Notes: generated by a model not told the origin, from the sequence alone. A DNA stretch of 64,000 nucleotides from Pseudomonas vranovensis DSM 16006 (GCF_000425805.1 NZ_KE384454.1:271593-335592), one strand, 5' to 3'. Counted from the first letter of the stretch, positions 16,564 through 25,723 are shown. Made by a program: numbers and translations.

Positions 16564-17352
16564 ATGACCACCCTCGCCTCCTTCACTCCCGGCCGTGGCT
16601 TGACCCTTGAATTGCAAGGACACATCGCCACGCTCGAATTCAGCCGTCCGCCGCTGAACTTTTTCGATCAGGAACTGATCATGGATCTGCTCGGCGCACT
16701 GAAGTATCTGGACCAGCTGCCGAGCTGCCGCGTCGTTATTCTGCAAGCCGAAGGAAAGACCTTTTGTGCAGGTGCCGACTTCAGTGGATTGGCGCAGACC
16801 GGTGAAAAAATCCGCCCTCGTCAGCTGTACAAACACGCCGTGGGCCTGTTCCGCACGGCCAAGCCATTGATCGTCGTGGTAGAGGGTGCCGCCATCGGTG
16901 GAGGCCTGGGCCTGGCATTGGTCGGCGACTATCGCGTCACCAGCGAGAAGGCCCGTTTTTCTGCCAATTTCAATCGCCTGGGCATGCACCAAGGCTTCGG
17001 CATTTCTGTTACGCTGCCGCGCGTCGTTGGCCTGCAGATGGCGTCTTTGTTGATCGCCACCGGACGTCGCATCGATGGCGCAGAAGCCGTCCGTATCGGT
17101 CTGGCGGATGTGCTTGCGGCGCATGGCGAAGAACGTCAGGCTGCTCGCGCCCTGGCTGAAGAAATAGCCCTGAGTGCGCCCCTTGCCGTCATGTCGAGCC
17201 GCCAAACCCTACGTGCCGGCCTCGCCGACTCGGTGGATGCAATCATCGACCGCGAAGCCACCGAGCAAGAGTGGCAGGTCCTCACCAGCGATTTTGCCGA
17301 GGGCAACAAGGCGATGCGTGAGCGTCGCGTTCCTGAATTCACCGGTAATTGA
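16564..17352 (+). CDS. enoyl-CoA hydratase/isomerase (crotonase) family protein
   Basis: The 262-residue length and fold markers fit the crotonase family. GADFSGLAQTG and VEGAAIGGGLGLALVGDYR supply the oxyanion hole. The first catalytic glutamate position (normally P-E-x-x-x-G) reads NFNRLGM, and the second region (LQMASLLIATGRRI) lacks an obvious Glu. It may therefore be an isomerase, a hydrolase or a hydratase with altered chemistry. It begins the rightward transcript with the TetR gene 10 bp downstream. The MaoC pair at 23.9-24.8 kb may do the main hydration. Confidence 0.85.
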   Translation: MTTLASFTPGRGLTLELQGHIATLEFSRPPLNFFDQELIMDLLGALKYLDQLPSCRVVILQAEGKTFCAGADFSGLAQTGEKIRPRQLYKHAVGLFRTAKPLIVVVEGAAIGGGLGLALVGDYRVTSEKARFSANFNRLGMHQGFGISVTLPRVVGLQMASLLIATGRRIDGAEAVRIGLADVLAAHGEERQAARALAEEIALSAPLAVMSSRQTLRAGLADSVDAIIDREATEQEWQVLTSDFAEGNKAMRERRVPEFTGN

Positions 17353-17362
17353 TCATTCGTCC

Positions 17363-18010
17363 ATGAACATGTCCGACCAAAGCACCCCGAACACTGCGCG
17401 TCGATCCAAAGTGGAAATGCGCGCACAGGCAGAACGTTGCATGCTGGAGGCTGCACGCCAGATCGTCGCGCGCAAAGGCTGGATTGGCATCACCTTGGCC
17501 GAAGTCGGTCTGCAAGCCGGTTACAGTCGCGGCCTGGCAGCGCATCACTTCGGCACCAAGGCTGGCCTGCTGCGTGCTTTGGCCGGGTTCGTAAACACCC
17601 GTTTCATGGATGTCGTCGAGGACAAGGCGCCCAGACGCGAGCCGGGACTGGATACCTTGCTCGGCTACATCGATGCCTACTTCCTGCGCGACGACGCGGA
17701 GTGGACCAACGCCCGCGCTTTGCTCGCCTTGATGGCAGAGGGTGTGACGGTGGAGTCGGAATCGGCAGTGATACTGGCCGAGTACAACCTTTCAGTGCGA
17801 ATGACCCTGGCCGAACAGGTGGAAATCGGCATCGCCAACGGTGAGATCCCGGCCGACACCGATCCGCTGACAACCGCCACCCTGCTGATTGGAACGATGC
17901 GCGGCATGATGCTCCAGCTGCTGCTCGATCCTTCGACAGCCGACCCGGCGCTTCTGCACAAACAACTGCGCCGACTCATCAAGACCTTGCTGACTTCACC
18001 CTGCGATTAA
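17363..18010 (+). CDS. TetR-family transcriptional regulator
   Basis: A 215-residue repressor. The start ATG at 17363 gives MNMSDQSTPNTARRSKVEMR. The helix-turn-helix is in residues about 25-70: ITLAEVGLQAGYSRGLAAHHF followed by GTKAGLLRAL. The remaining helices form the ligand-binding domain, with no recognisable ligand motif. Acyl-CoA ligands are usual for TetR proteins in beta-oxidation clusters; that is inference. It is cotranscribed with the crotonase gene and likely binds the palindrome at 16461-16486, controlling both divergent transcripts. Confidence 0.9.
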   Translation: MNMSDQSTPNTARRSKVEMRAQAERCMLEAARQIVARKGWIGITLAEVGLQAGYSRGLAAHHFGTKAGLLRALAGFVNTRFMDVVEDKAPRREPGLDTLLGYIDAYFLRDDAEWTNARALLALMAEGVTVESESAVILAEYNLSVRMTLAEQVEIGIANGEIPADTDPLTTATLLIGTMRGMMLQLLLDPSTADPALLHKQLRRLIKTLLTSPCD

Positions 18011-18012
18011 TC

Positions 18013-18044
18013 CTCGCACCTTGCTCGCTCCCACAAGGTGCGAG
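18013..18044. terminator. hairpin between convergent genes
   Basis: CTCGCACCTTG pairs with CAAGGTGCGAG around a 10-nt loop. It lies 3 bp past the TetR stop and 16 bp before the end of the convergent aldehyde dehydrogenase gene. There is no long T-run, so efficiency is uncertain. Confidence 0.55.
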
Positions 18045-18059
18045 TCTTGACTGGCAGGC

Positions 18060-19472
18060 CTATCGCTTGATCATCGCATCAACCATTTGCCGCACCTGAT
18101 CGGTGAAAGGTGGCCGGGTGATGTCCGGACCATCTGCGGCGCGCAGTACCGGCTTCGGATGGCTGAACGTGACAAAGCCCTGGTGTCCCAGATAACTGCC
18201 CATACCACTGTTGCCGACACCGCCAAACGGCAGACTGTCAACACTGGCGTGCAGGGCTACGTTGTTAATCGTCACACCACCGGACACCGTGCGCTCAAGG
18301 ACGAACTTTTCCTCGGCCGCATCGCTGCCGAAGTAATACAGCCCCAGCGGACGCGGATGCGCGTTGATGTACGCCACCACCTCGCGTATGTCCTTGTACG
18401 GCTTGATCGGCAACAATGGCCCGAAGATCTCGTCCTGCATGATCTTCAGCTCGTCACCCGGATCGCACAGCAAGGTCGGAATCATCTTGTGATGTGGCTG
18501 ATCGGCGAAATCTTCCTGCGCCGGATTCAACTCGATCAACTCGACCCCAGCCGCTCGGGCTTCCTCAAGGTAGCCCAGCAAACGCTCGTAGTGGCGGGTG
18601 TTGATTACCGAGGTGTAATCCGGGTTGTCCTTGAGGCTCGGATAGGATTTGGCGACCGCCGCCTTGGCATGCTCGATGAATTCTTCCATCGACTCTTCGG
18701 GAATAAACACATGATCTGGCGCAAGGCAGACCTGGCCAGCATTCAATAGCTTGCCCGCCATGATCTTGCTCGCTGCTGCCTTGAGGTCAGCGGAACGCGA
18801 AACAATGACTGGCGACTTCCCGCCCAGCTCTAGAGTAACGGGCACCAGATTCTCGGCGGCGGCGCGCATTACATGCTTGCCAACGCTGCTCGCTCCGGTG
18901 AACAGCAGATGATCGAACGGCAGGCTGCAGAATGCCTGGCCGATCTCGGCACCGCCGGTGACGATGGCTATCTCATCCTCGGCGAAGGTTGCGCTGAACA
19001 TCCGCTGCATCAATTCAGCACATTTGGGGGTCAGTTCGGAGACTTTGACCATCGCTCGGTTACCGGCCGACAGCGCACTGGCCAGCCCCTGGATCACCAT
19101 GCCTATCGGGAAATTCCATGCCGTGACAATCCCTACCACGCCCAGCGGTTGGTACTGAATCCAGGCTTCGCCACGGTCGGCAGCACGTTGCTCTGGCTGC
19201 ATCCACTCGGCAATCCTGGCCTTGGTTTTTTTCAACGACGAAAGTGGACCCAGCAGGTCGATGATGCGCGTCAGGTCGTGGCTGCGATGGCCGAAATCGG
19301 CCGCCGTCGCCTCAACGATTTCCTGCTTGTACTCGACCAGCATGCCGATCAGGCGATCGAACAGTTCGCAGCGTTGTTCGGCAGTCCAGATGTCATTCGA
19401 CAGATAAGCGGTCCGCTGCATGGCGAGGATGCCACGCATGCGCACCACTTCAGGGTATTCGATGTTGCTCAT
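18060..19472 (-). CDS. aldehyde dehydrogenase, coniferyl-aldehyde-dehydrogenase type
   Basis: The 470-residue length and sequence fit the short ALDH subfamily that includes coniferyl aldehyde dehydrogenase. Motifs: VGIVTAWNFPIGM (cofactor site), FTGASSVGKHV, the general base in LELGGKSPVIV, and the catalytic Cys in GQVCLAPDHVFI. It lacks a signal peptide and acts in the cytoplasm. It would oxidise the product of the alcohol dehydrogenase at 12993 to the acid, which the CoA ligase at 25790 could activate. The family name does not prove coniferyl aldehyde as substrate. It is transcribed leftward after the propeller protein gene (78-bp gap). Confidence 0.9.
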   Translation of the reverse strand: MSNIEYPEVVRMRGILAMQRTAYLSNDIWTAEQRCELFDRLIGMLVEYKQEIVEATAADFGHRSHDLTRIIDLLGPLSSLKKTKARIAEWMQPEQRAADRGEAWIQYQPLGVVGIVTAWNFPIGMVIQGLASALSAGNRAMVKVSELTPKCAELMQRMFSATFAEDEIAIVTGGAEIGQAFCSLPFDHLLFTGASSVGKHVMRAAAENLVPVTLELGGKSPVIVSRSADLKAAASKIMAGKLLNAGQVCLAPDHVFIPEESMEEFIEHAKAAVAKSYPSLKDNPDYTSVINTRHYERLLGYLEEARAAGVELIELNPAQEDFADQPHHKMIPTLLCDPGDELKIMQDEIFGPLLPIKPYKDIREVVAYINAHPRPLGLYYFGSDAAEEKFVLERTVSGGVTINNVALHASVDSLPFGGVGNSGMGSYLGHQGFVTFSHPKPVLRAADGPDITRPPFTDQVRQMVDAMIKR

Positions 19473-19550
19473 TGGAGGGTTTACCTTCTCATTGTGGGTT
19501 GATACGACCCTTCAGGTCGGCGCGGAGTACTGCTTGCGCGCCGCTACAGG

Positions 19551-21263
19551 TCAATCGAGTTTTTTCATTTTGGTGGTATCCAGACGGACGAGGCCGAAGG
19601 CCATGCCGTACTGAATCGCACCGGTTTCGTTGACCTTGATAGCCGAGTACATGCCATTGAAACGCGGGTCACTGCCGGTACGGATCTTCAGCACGGTGTC
19701 GCCGCTGTCGAGGTCCATGCCGATGTGATAGCGGTCGTTCCAGTCACGGGTGAAGTAACCATCAATGATTGCCATCCGGCCGCCGCCACTGATCATCGGC
19801 ACCGTGGAGATCGACGACACGTCGTTGCGCATCCACAACTGTTTCCAGCCATCGCTGCCTTGGTCCCACTTCAACATCGCCACACCCTTGGGCCCCGGAC
19901 GCGTAGCACCGTTGAGCATGCTCACGTAATAGTTGTCGCGCGCCAGGTAAGGGGCATCCTTGCTGATGATGTTATTGACCACGAAGGCGTAGTCGCCGTA
20001 AGTCGACACTGATTGCTCGGACTGAACGGTTTCGACATCACCGCCCATATCCACTTGCCGCTGGTCAGCGATGCGCGCCGAAAGCGTGCCGGGCTTCTGC
20101 TTCCAGCCCGCCGGCAACTGGTCGCGCCAAAACGCTACCAGACGCATTTTCTGCGCGCCGTCGGTGATTACCACGAGTTTGTCTTCGTCCGGCCCGAAGC
20201 CCATCAGGGTCGGTGTCGAGCCCGTGCCGTCGGCGACTTTCAAGGCGGAAATACGGATGCCTCGGTCATACGCGGCCTTCCAGGCACCGCTGGCCTCATC
20301 GCTGTGGATCTTGCCTTTGGCATCCACCACCAGGCGATACATGTTCTGGTTCGAGGCCACGTAGACCGCTCCGCCGCCCGCCTCATCGCCATTGGCAAAA
20401 CCGTTGAGGAACAGTTCGTCCGCGCCATCGACGGCATAGGTATCAACGATTTCCAGGGTTTTCGGATTGAGGGTAATGACTTTGCCGCCAACCGTGTTGA
20501 GCACCAGATAGCCGTTAAACGTCATGCCCATGCCGAAATTGAAGTCGACCGTGAAATCAGTGCCACGCTTGACCTTCTCGTTGTCATAAAGCGTTTCCGG
20601 CAGCACACGCACCAGCGGCGTGCCCATGGCTGAGTCAGGCTTTTTCGGATCGACCTGGTCGACCCGGAAAATCTGCCGGCCACCGGCGCCGATGAAGCCA
20701 TCTTCGCGGGTCAACATCGAATAGAGGGCGCCGCCACGCAGCTGATCGTTGATGCTGCTGATGACTCGATTGGGCTGCCCACGCATGTAATCGAGCAAAC
20801 CCTGCTCGTCCTTGTTGTCGAGCAAGCGTTTGACATCCTGGGTCTGCTTCAGGCGTTGCTTGTCATCGACCTTCTGGAAATCAGGCAACTTCAGCGGCAT
20901 TTCGGTGCGAGCCACTTCCACCAGTTTGCCGTCGATCTGGTTGTACTTGCGCAGGCCCAGGCCCGACCACCACCACGTGACCATGGTGTCACCGACCTTG
21001 TCGACAAAGTGCGGCATGCCACCCGCATCGCTGGGCAGGTACGTCAACGACTCCGGCGTCAGCTCGTAGGAACCACGCGGTACCGCAATCTCGGTACTGT
21101 CGGTCTGGGCGCTGTTCCAATGTGCCTGGTTGCTGAAAGTCTGGGCCAGATAAGGATTCATCGGCGGTGGGGTCTGGGCAGCCGCCATCGCGGATAGACC
21201 GGCCAGCGCCAGGCCCGCCCCCAACTGTGCGAAGCGAAGCTTTGTGATTGTTATGCTTCTCAT
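19551..21263 (-). CDS. secreted beta-propeller-like protein of unknown function
   Basis: The 570-residue product has a clear signal peptide (LGAGLALAGLSAMAAAQ) and is exported. The mature part has repeated short beta-strand blocks of WD/quinoprotein style, such as GYLVLNTVGGKVITLNPKTL, GGAVYVASNQNMYRLV and MSGGGR-like turns, suggesting a propeller. No haem-binding C-x-x-C-H and no clear PQQ docking motifs were seen, so it is not an obvious quinoprotein dehydrogenase. It is divergent from the rightward beta-oxidation operon. Position suggests a role in binding or first handling of the substrate in the periplasm. The family was not recognised. Confidence 0.7.
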   Translation of the reverse strand: MRSITITKLRFAQLGAGLALAGLSAMAAAQTPPPMNPYLAQTFSNQAHWNSAQTDSTEIAVPRGSYELTPESLTYLPSDAGGMPHFVDKVGDTMVTWWWSGLGLRKYNQIDGKLVEVARTEMPLKLPDFQKVDDKQRLKQTQDVKRLLDNKDEQGLLDYMRGQPNRVISSINDQLRGGALYSMLTREDGFIGAGGRQIFRVDQVDPKKPDSAMGTPLVRVLPETLYDNEKVKRGTDFTVDFNFGMGMTFNGYLVLNTVGGKVITLNPKTLEIVDTYAVDGADELFLNGFANGDEAGGGAVYVASNQNMYRLVVDAKGKIHSDEASGAWKAAYDRGIRISALKVADGTGSTPTLMGFGPDEDKLVVITDGAQKMRLVAFWRDQLPAGWKQKPGTLSARIADQRQVDMGGDVETVQSEQSVSTYGDYAFVVNNIISKDAPYLARDNYYVSMLNGATRPGPKGVAMLKWDQGSDGWKQLWMRNDVSSISTVPMISGGGRMAIIDGYFTRDWNDRYHIGMDLDSGDTVLKIRTGSDPRFNGMYSAIKVNETGAIQYGMAFGLVRLDTTKMKKLD

Positions 21264-21360
21264 TGTGCAACTCCTTGAAGGAATGAACTCGGTGCCAAGG
21301 CGCTAATCGCGCTGACGCAACACCTGCGACGCAGAGCCTACGAAGCCCCGGTCATTCACT

Positions 21361-21504
21361 CCCCCCCCCATGATGAGTAGGTCCCTCCCCGCGACCTGCC
21401 GTTGCAGCACATTCATCCCCCCCCACCGCGGGGAGGGATGCAGCGACAGCCACCCCGGCAGCATTCCTCCAGTCCCTCGGACATATGGCTCCCCCCCCCC
21501 AGGA
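21361..21504. promoter_or_regulatory. divergent promoter region with three C-tracts and a CCGCGG dyad
   Basis: Runs of 8-10 C occur at 21361, 21417 and 21491. The middle one is part of CCCCACCGCGGGGAGGG (21421-21437), a dyad centred on CCGCGG. Similar dyads lie at 37808 and 41303 upstream of other genes of this cluster. The region separates the propeller gene from the operon at 21543. It is a candidate activator site. Confidence 0.45.
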
Positions 21505-21542
21505 GTCGCCTGCCGATCCTTTTACAGACACTGGAGTCCGTA

Positions 21543-22682
21543 ATGCACATTCAACGATCCATCTTTCGCGAAGATCATGAAATGTTCCGCGAAACCGCGC
21601 GCCGCTTCTTCGAGCGCGAATGCGTGCCCCGTCAGGCCGAATGGGACGAGGCCGGCAAGGTCGACCGCCAGACCTGGCTCAAGGCCGGTCGCGAAGGTTT
21701 GTTGTGCTCCATGGTTCCTGCGGTGTATGGCGGTGGCGGCGGAGACTTCGGCCACGCGACAGTCATCAACGAAGAAATGCACCGTGCGGGTGTGTCTGGC
21801 GTCAGCTTCGGCCTGCACTCGGACATCATTGCGATGTACATCGTGCGTTTCGGTACTGAAGAACAAAAGCATCGTTGGCTGCCGAGCATCTGCAGTGGCG
21901 AAACCATCCTCGCCCTCGGCATGACCGAGCCAGGCAGCGGCAGTGACCTGAAAGCTGCGCGAACCACCGCGGTCCGTGATGGCGACGAATACGTCATCAA
22001 TGGCAGCAAGACATTCATCAGCAGTGGCCTCAACTGCGACATGGTTCTGGTGGCCTGCAAAACCGACCCGACGGCGGGTTCCAAAGGCATCAGCCTGATC
22101 ATGGTTGAAACCAGTCGCGAAGGTTTTCGACGTGGCCGCAAGCTCGACAAGGTCGGACAGCGCGCATCCGACACCGCGGAGATGTTTTTCGACGATGTGC
22201 GCGTGCCCGTCGACAACCTGCTGGGCGAAGAAGGTAAAGGCTTCGCCTACATGATGCAGGAGCTGCCACAGGAGCGACTGGGCATCGCCATCTACGCCGC
22301 CATTCGCCTGGAACGTCTACTGGAACAGACCATCGAGTACGTCAAGGACCGCAAGGCATTCGGTGGGACGGTGTGGGATTTTCAAAACACCAAATTCAAG
22401 CTGGCCGATGCCAAGGCTGCCTCGGTCGCGGTGCGCACTATGGTCGATTACTACATCAGCGAACACATGCGTCGCAAGCTGACCGTGGAAGAAGCCGCCA
22501 TCGCCAAACTGTTCGCCACCGAGACCCTGTGGAAACACCTGGACGACATGGTCCAGTTGCACGGTGGTTACGGCTACATGCTCGAGTACCCGATAGCCCG
22601 CGCCTTTGTCGACCTGCGCGTTTCACGCGTCTTCGGCGGCACCAACGAAGTCCAGCGCGAACTCATCGCCCGCAAACTTTAA
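21543..22682 (+). CDS. acyl-CoA dehydrogenase, long-chain (LCAD) type
   Basis: The 379-residue protein starts MHIQRSIFREDHEMFRE at the ATG at 21543. The FAD/substrate block is LALGMTEPGSGSDLKAART. ELPQERLGIAIYA carries the helix-G glutamate used as base by LCAD and isovaleryl-CoA dehydrogenase; accordingly the C-terminal motif reads FGGTNEVQRE instead of YEGT. Unlike the other dehydrogenases here it is encoded alone and probably forms a homotetramer. It opens the operon ACAD-thiolase-MaoC-MaoC-SDR-CoA ligase and could catalyse the first dehydrogenation. Confidence 0.92.
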   Translation: MHIQRSIFREDHEMFRETARRFFERECVPRQAEWDEAGKVDRQTWLKAGREGLLCSMVPAVYGGGGGDFGHATVINEEMHRAGVSGVSFGLHSDIIAMYIVRFGTEEQKHRWLPSICSGETILALGMTEPGSGSDLKAARTTAVRDGDEYVINGSKTFISSGLNCDMVLVACKTDPTAGSKGISLIMVETSREGFRRGRKLDKVGQRASDTAEMFFDDVRVPVDNLLGEEGKGFAYMMQELPQERLGIAIYAAIRLERLLEQTIEYVKDRKAFGGTVWDFQNTKFKLADAKAASVAVRTMVDYYISEHMRRKLTVEEAAIAKLFATETLWKHLDDMVQLHGGYGYMLEYPIARAFVDLRVSRVFGGTNEVQRELIARKL

Positions 22683-22711
22683 CCCCCCTTTCTTTTACCG
22701 AGAGCAAAGAC

Positions 22712-23899
22712 ATGAGCGACAAAGTCATCGTTGCCGGCGTCGGCATGATTCCCTTCAGCAAGCCGGGTGCCAGCCCGACCTACACCGAGATGGGCGCAGA
22801 AGCGCTGCGCCTTGCGCTGAAGGACGCAGGGATTGGCTACGACAAAATCCAGATGGCCTTCACCGGCTATGTGTTCGGCGATTCCACCAGTGGCCAGACC
22901 GCCCTGTACGAGGTGGGCCTTACCGGTATTCCCGTGGTCAACGTCAACAACAACTGCTCCACCGGTTCTACGGCCCTGTATCTGGCCCGCGCCGCCGTGG
23001 CCAGCGGTCAGGTCGAGTGCGCCCTGGCGTTGGGCTTCGAGCAGATGCAGGCCGGCGCGCTGAGATCGCATTGGGATGACCGCCCTCGCCCCCGCGCACG
23101 CTTTCTGCACGTACTTGAATCGCTCACAGCCGATGCTGCCGACATCCCTCAGGCCTTGCGCGGTTTCGGCGGTGCCGGTCGCGAGCATATGCAACGCTAC
23201 GGCACCTCGATGGAGGCCTTCGCCGCGATCCGCGCCAAGGCCAGCCGCCACGCCGCCAACAACCCGCTGGCGCTGTTCAAGAACGTGGTCACCACCGAAG
23301 AAGTGATGAATGACAAGGTCATCTGGCCGGGCGTCATGACTCGCCTGATGGCATGTCCGCCGACCTGCGGTGGCGCTGCCGCGATTGTTTGCAGCGAAGC
23401 CTTTGCCAAAAAACACGGTTTGCGCACTGACGTGGCGATCCTTGCCCAATCGATGACCACCGACGTGGTCGAGTCCTTCGACCCGCCGTCGATGATCAGC
23501 TTCGCCGGTTTTCACATGGCCCAGGCTGCCGCCAGCCAGGTCTACGAACAAGCAGGCATCGGCCCCGAAGACATCCGCGTGGTGGAACTGCACGACTGCT
23601 TCGCCCACAACGAATTGCTGACCTATGAAGCTCTGGGGTTTTGCCCGATCGGCGAGGCCGAACGTTTCATTCTCGATGGCGACAACACTTACGGCGGGAA
23701 GGTCGTAACCAACCCGTCCGGCGGTCTGCTCTCCAAGGGCCACCCGCTCGGCGCCACCGGCCTTGCCCAGTGCTATGAGCTGACCCACCAGCTGCGCGGC
23801 ACCGCCAACAAGCGCCAGGTGGAAGGTGTGGAGATTGCCCTGCAACACAACCTGGGCCTGGGTGGCGCCTGCGTCGTCACGCTGTTTGGTAAAAATTGA
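22712..23899 (+). CDS. SCP-x-type thiolase / lipid-transfer protein
   Basis: The 395-residue protein starts MSDKVIVAGVGMIPF. The nucleophile cysteine is in VNNNCSTGSTALYLARAA. HDCFAHNELLTYEALGFC and LLSKGHPLGATGLAQC are the other two SCP-x thiolase motifs. These enzymes cleave 3-oxoacyl-CoA, especially with a 2-methyl branch. A retro-aldolase (Ltp2-like) role is an alternative, but Ltp2 needs a DUF35 partner that is not present. It is 29 bp after the acyl-CoA dehydrogenase and 42 bp before the MaoC pair. A close paralogue is at 30253-31446. Confidence 0.9.
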   Translation: MSDKVIVAGVGMIPFSKPGASPTYTEMGAEALRLALKDAGIGYDKIQMAFTGYVFGDSTSGQTALYEVGLTGIPVVNVNNNCSTGSTALYLARAAVASGQVECALALGFEQMQAGALRSHWDDRPRPRARFLHVLESLTADAADIPQALRGFGGAGREHMQRYGTSMEAFAAIRAKASRHAANNPLALFKNVVTTEEVMNDKVIWPGVMTRLMACPPTCGGAAAIVCSEAFAKKHGLRTDVAILAQSMTTDVVESFDPPSMISFAGFHMAQAAASQVYEQAGIGPEDIRVVELHDCFAHNELLTYEALGFCPIGEAERFILDGDNTYGGKVVTNPSGGLLSKGHPLGATGLAQCYELTHQLRGTANKRQVEGVEIALQHNLGLGGACVVTLFGKN

Positions 23900-23941
23900 T
23901 CGCCCTGTTCAGGCGCGTTTTGACATAGGAGCCAAGTGAAC

Positions 23942-24379
23942 ATGGCAGATAAAAATCTGATCGGGCACAAAATCGGCGCGTACAGCGTCGATGTTGAAAA
24001 GGGTCGCCTGCGCTTCTTTGCCAAGGCCATCGGCGAAACCGATGCGGTCTACATCGACGAAACCGCCGCGATGGCGGCCGGCCACAAATCCTTGCCGGTC
24101 CCTCCGACCTTCCTCAAGTGTCTGGAAAACGAAGGCCGCGATGTGGTGGAACTGCTCAATCTGGTTGGCTTTGACCTCGGTCGCGTCCTCCACGCCGAGC
24201 AGTCCTTCGTCTACTACAAAATGGCCTACGCCGGCGATGTACTGACCTTCGACGGTTTCATCTCCGACCTTTACGAAAAGAAAGGTGGTGCCCTTCAGTT
24301 CGTGGTCATTGAAGCACGCGTCACCAATCAGGATGGCGCCCACATCGCCGATATCCGCTCCTCCCTTGTGCAGCGCTAA
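23942..24379 (+). CDS. MaoC-like hydratase subunit (N-type hot-dog domain)
   Basis: A 145-residue single hot-dog protein. It has the features of the N-terminal, non-catalytic half of two-domain hydratases (FAS1 dehydratase-like): IGHKIGAYSVDVEKGRLRFFAKAIG and LPVPPTFLKCLEN. It has no hydratase D-x-x-x-x-H motif itself. It should pair with the protein at 24389 to make a heterodimeric 2-enoyl-CoA hydratase, as HadA/HadB do. The ATG at 23942, preceded by AGGAG, was preferred over GTG at 23936. Confidence 0.85.
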   Translation: MADKNLIGHKIGAYSVDVEKGRLRFFAKAIGETDAVYIDETAAMAAGHKSLPVPPTFLKCLENEGRDVVELLNLVGFDLGRVLHAEQSFVYYKMAYAGDVLTFDGFISDLYEKKGGALQFVVIEARVTNQDGAHIADIRSSLVQR

Positions 24380-24388
24380 GGAGTCGTC

Positions 24389-24805
24389 ATGAGCGTTCAA
24401 TTTTCCGATATCCAGGTCGGTGACGAGATCCCGCTGCTCAAGCTGCAGCCGGTTAACCGCACCACCCTAGCCTTGTATTGCGGCGCGTCGGGTGATCACA
24501 ACCCGATCCACGTCGACCTCGACTTCGCCCGCAAGTCGCGAATGGACGATGTGTTCGCCCACGGCATGTTGTCCGCGGCTTACCTCGGACGCCTGCTGAC
24601 TGCCTGGGTGCCGCAAAGCCAAATGCGCAGCCTGTCGGTGCGTTTTACCGGAATCACCCAGCTCGGACACATCCCGACCTGCACCGGCAAGGTCATCGAG
24701 AAGTTCGAAGAAGCTGGCGAGCGACGTGTGCGCCTGGCGCTTCGCTGCGCCAATCAGTACGGCGAAGAGAAGCTGGCCGGCGAAGCCGTTGTCGCCCTCG
24801 CCTGA
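24389..24805 (+). CDS. MaoC-like (R)-enoyl-CoA hydratase catalytic subunit
   Basis: The 138-residue hot-dog protein has the hydratase-2 motif: YCGASGDHNPIHVDLDFAR contains the catalytic Asp and His. HGMLSAAYLGRLLTAW follows the fold. It starts 9 bp after its partner subunit. Together they would hydrate an enoyl-CoA to (R)-3-hydroxyacyl-CoA, which the SDR encoded next could oxidise. This matches the peroxisomal-type multifunctional route for branched side chains. Confidence 0.9.
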   Translation: MSVQFSDIQVGDEIPLLKLQPVNRTTLALYCGASGDHNPIHVDLDFARKSRMDDVFAHGMLSAAYLGRLLTAWVPQSQMRSLSVRFTGITQLGHIPTCTGKVIEKFEEAGERRVRLALRCANQYGEEKLAGEAVVALA

Positions 24806-24837
24806 TATTTAAACCCAAAGCCTAAGGAACAATTTCA

Positions 24838-25668
24838 ATGAAAAAGCTTGAAGGCAAAGTCGCCCTGGTCACCGGTTCCGGTCGTGGTATCGGTCGTAGC
24901 GTCGCACTGCAACTGGCAGCCTACGGCGCTAAAGTTGTGGTCAACGATCTGGACTCGGCGCCTGCCGAAGAAGTCGTGGCTGAAATTCGCCAGGCCGGTG
25001 GTGAAGCCGTTGCCTGCGTCGGCAGTGTGACCGCCGCCGATTTCGCCGAGCGTTTCGTTCAGACTGCCGTCCAGAACTACGGTGGTATTGACATCATCAT
25101 CAACAACGCTGGTTATACCTGGGACAACGTCATCCAGAAGATGACCGACGAACAATGGTACGCGATCATCGACTGCCACTTGACCGCACCGTTCCGCATC
25201 CTACGTGCGGCCCAGCCGATCATCAGCGCCCAGGCCAAGAAAGACGCCGCCGAAGGCCGCGAAGTGTTGCGCAAGATCGTCAACATTTCCTCGGTCGCTG
25301 CTGGCGGTAACGCCGGTCAATCCAACTACTCCGCTGCCAAGGCCGGCATCATCGGCATGACCAAGACCCTGGCCAAGGAGTGGGGTCGCCTGAAGGTCAA
25401 TGTCAACGCTGTGGCCTTCGGTTTCATCGATACCCGACTGACCCAGGCGCTGGCTGGAGACGAGAGCAAGACCATCAATATTGAAGGTCGTGAAATCAAG
25501 GTCGGCGTTCAACAGGAGCGTATCGATACGGCCAGCTCAGCCATTCCCCTTGGCCGCCCTGGCACAGCCGAAGAAGCCGCCGGTTCGGTGGTGATGTTGT
25601 GCCTGCCGGAAGCCAACTACGTCACCGGTCAAGCCCTGGTTTGCGGCGGCGGCTACGGCACTCTGTAA
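24838..25668 (+). CDS. SDR-family (3R)-hydroxyacyl-CoA dehydrogenase-like protein
   Basis: A 276-residue short-chain dehydrogenase. TGSGRGIGRSVALQL is the NAD-binding loop, followed by VVNDLDSAP with an Asp favouring NAD. NNAGYTWDNVIQKMTDEQW and the catalytic YSAAKAGIIG (Tyr-x-x-x-Lys) are present, with the serine in VNISSVAAGG. It resembles the N-terminal domain of peroxisomal multifunctional enzyme 2 (17beta-HSD4). It lies in the middle of the operon after the MaoC pair and would produce 3-oxoacyl-CoA for the SCP-x thiolase. Confidence 0.9.
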   Translation: MKKLEGKVALVTGSGRGIGRSVALQLAAYGAKVVVNDLDSAPAEEVVAEIRQAGGEAVACVGSVTAADFAERFVQTAVQNYGGIDIIINNAGYTWDNVIQKMTDEQWYAIIDCHLTAPFRILRAAQPIISAQAKKDAAEGREVLRKIVNISSVAAGGNAGQSNYSAAKAGIIGMTKTLAKEWGRLKVNVNAVAFGFIDTRLTQALAGDESKTINIEGREIKVGVQQERIDTASSAIPLGRPGTAEEAAGSVVMLCLPEANYVTGQALVCGGGYGTL

Positions 25669-25684
25669 ATCACCGTTCGTCTTG

Positions 25685-25723
25685 CCGGGCACTCTTCTCT
25701 CCCATGGTGGGAAGAATGCCCGG
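25685..25723 (+). terminator. intergenic hairpin
   Basis: CCGGGCA...TGCCCGG with an extra TCTTC/GAAGA pair forms a strong stem 17 bp past the SDR stop. The CoA ligase gene begins 66 bp later. It may attenuate transcription into that gene. No T-run follows. Confidence 0.45.

Noticed and set aside
18060..19472. Lignin-monomer (coniferyl alcohol) pathway
   Set aside because: The aldehyde dehydrogenase subfamily is broad, and no feruloyl-CoA hydratase or vanillin genes are nearby.
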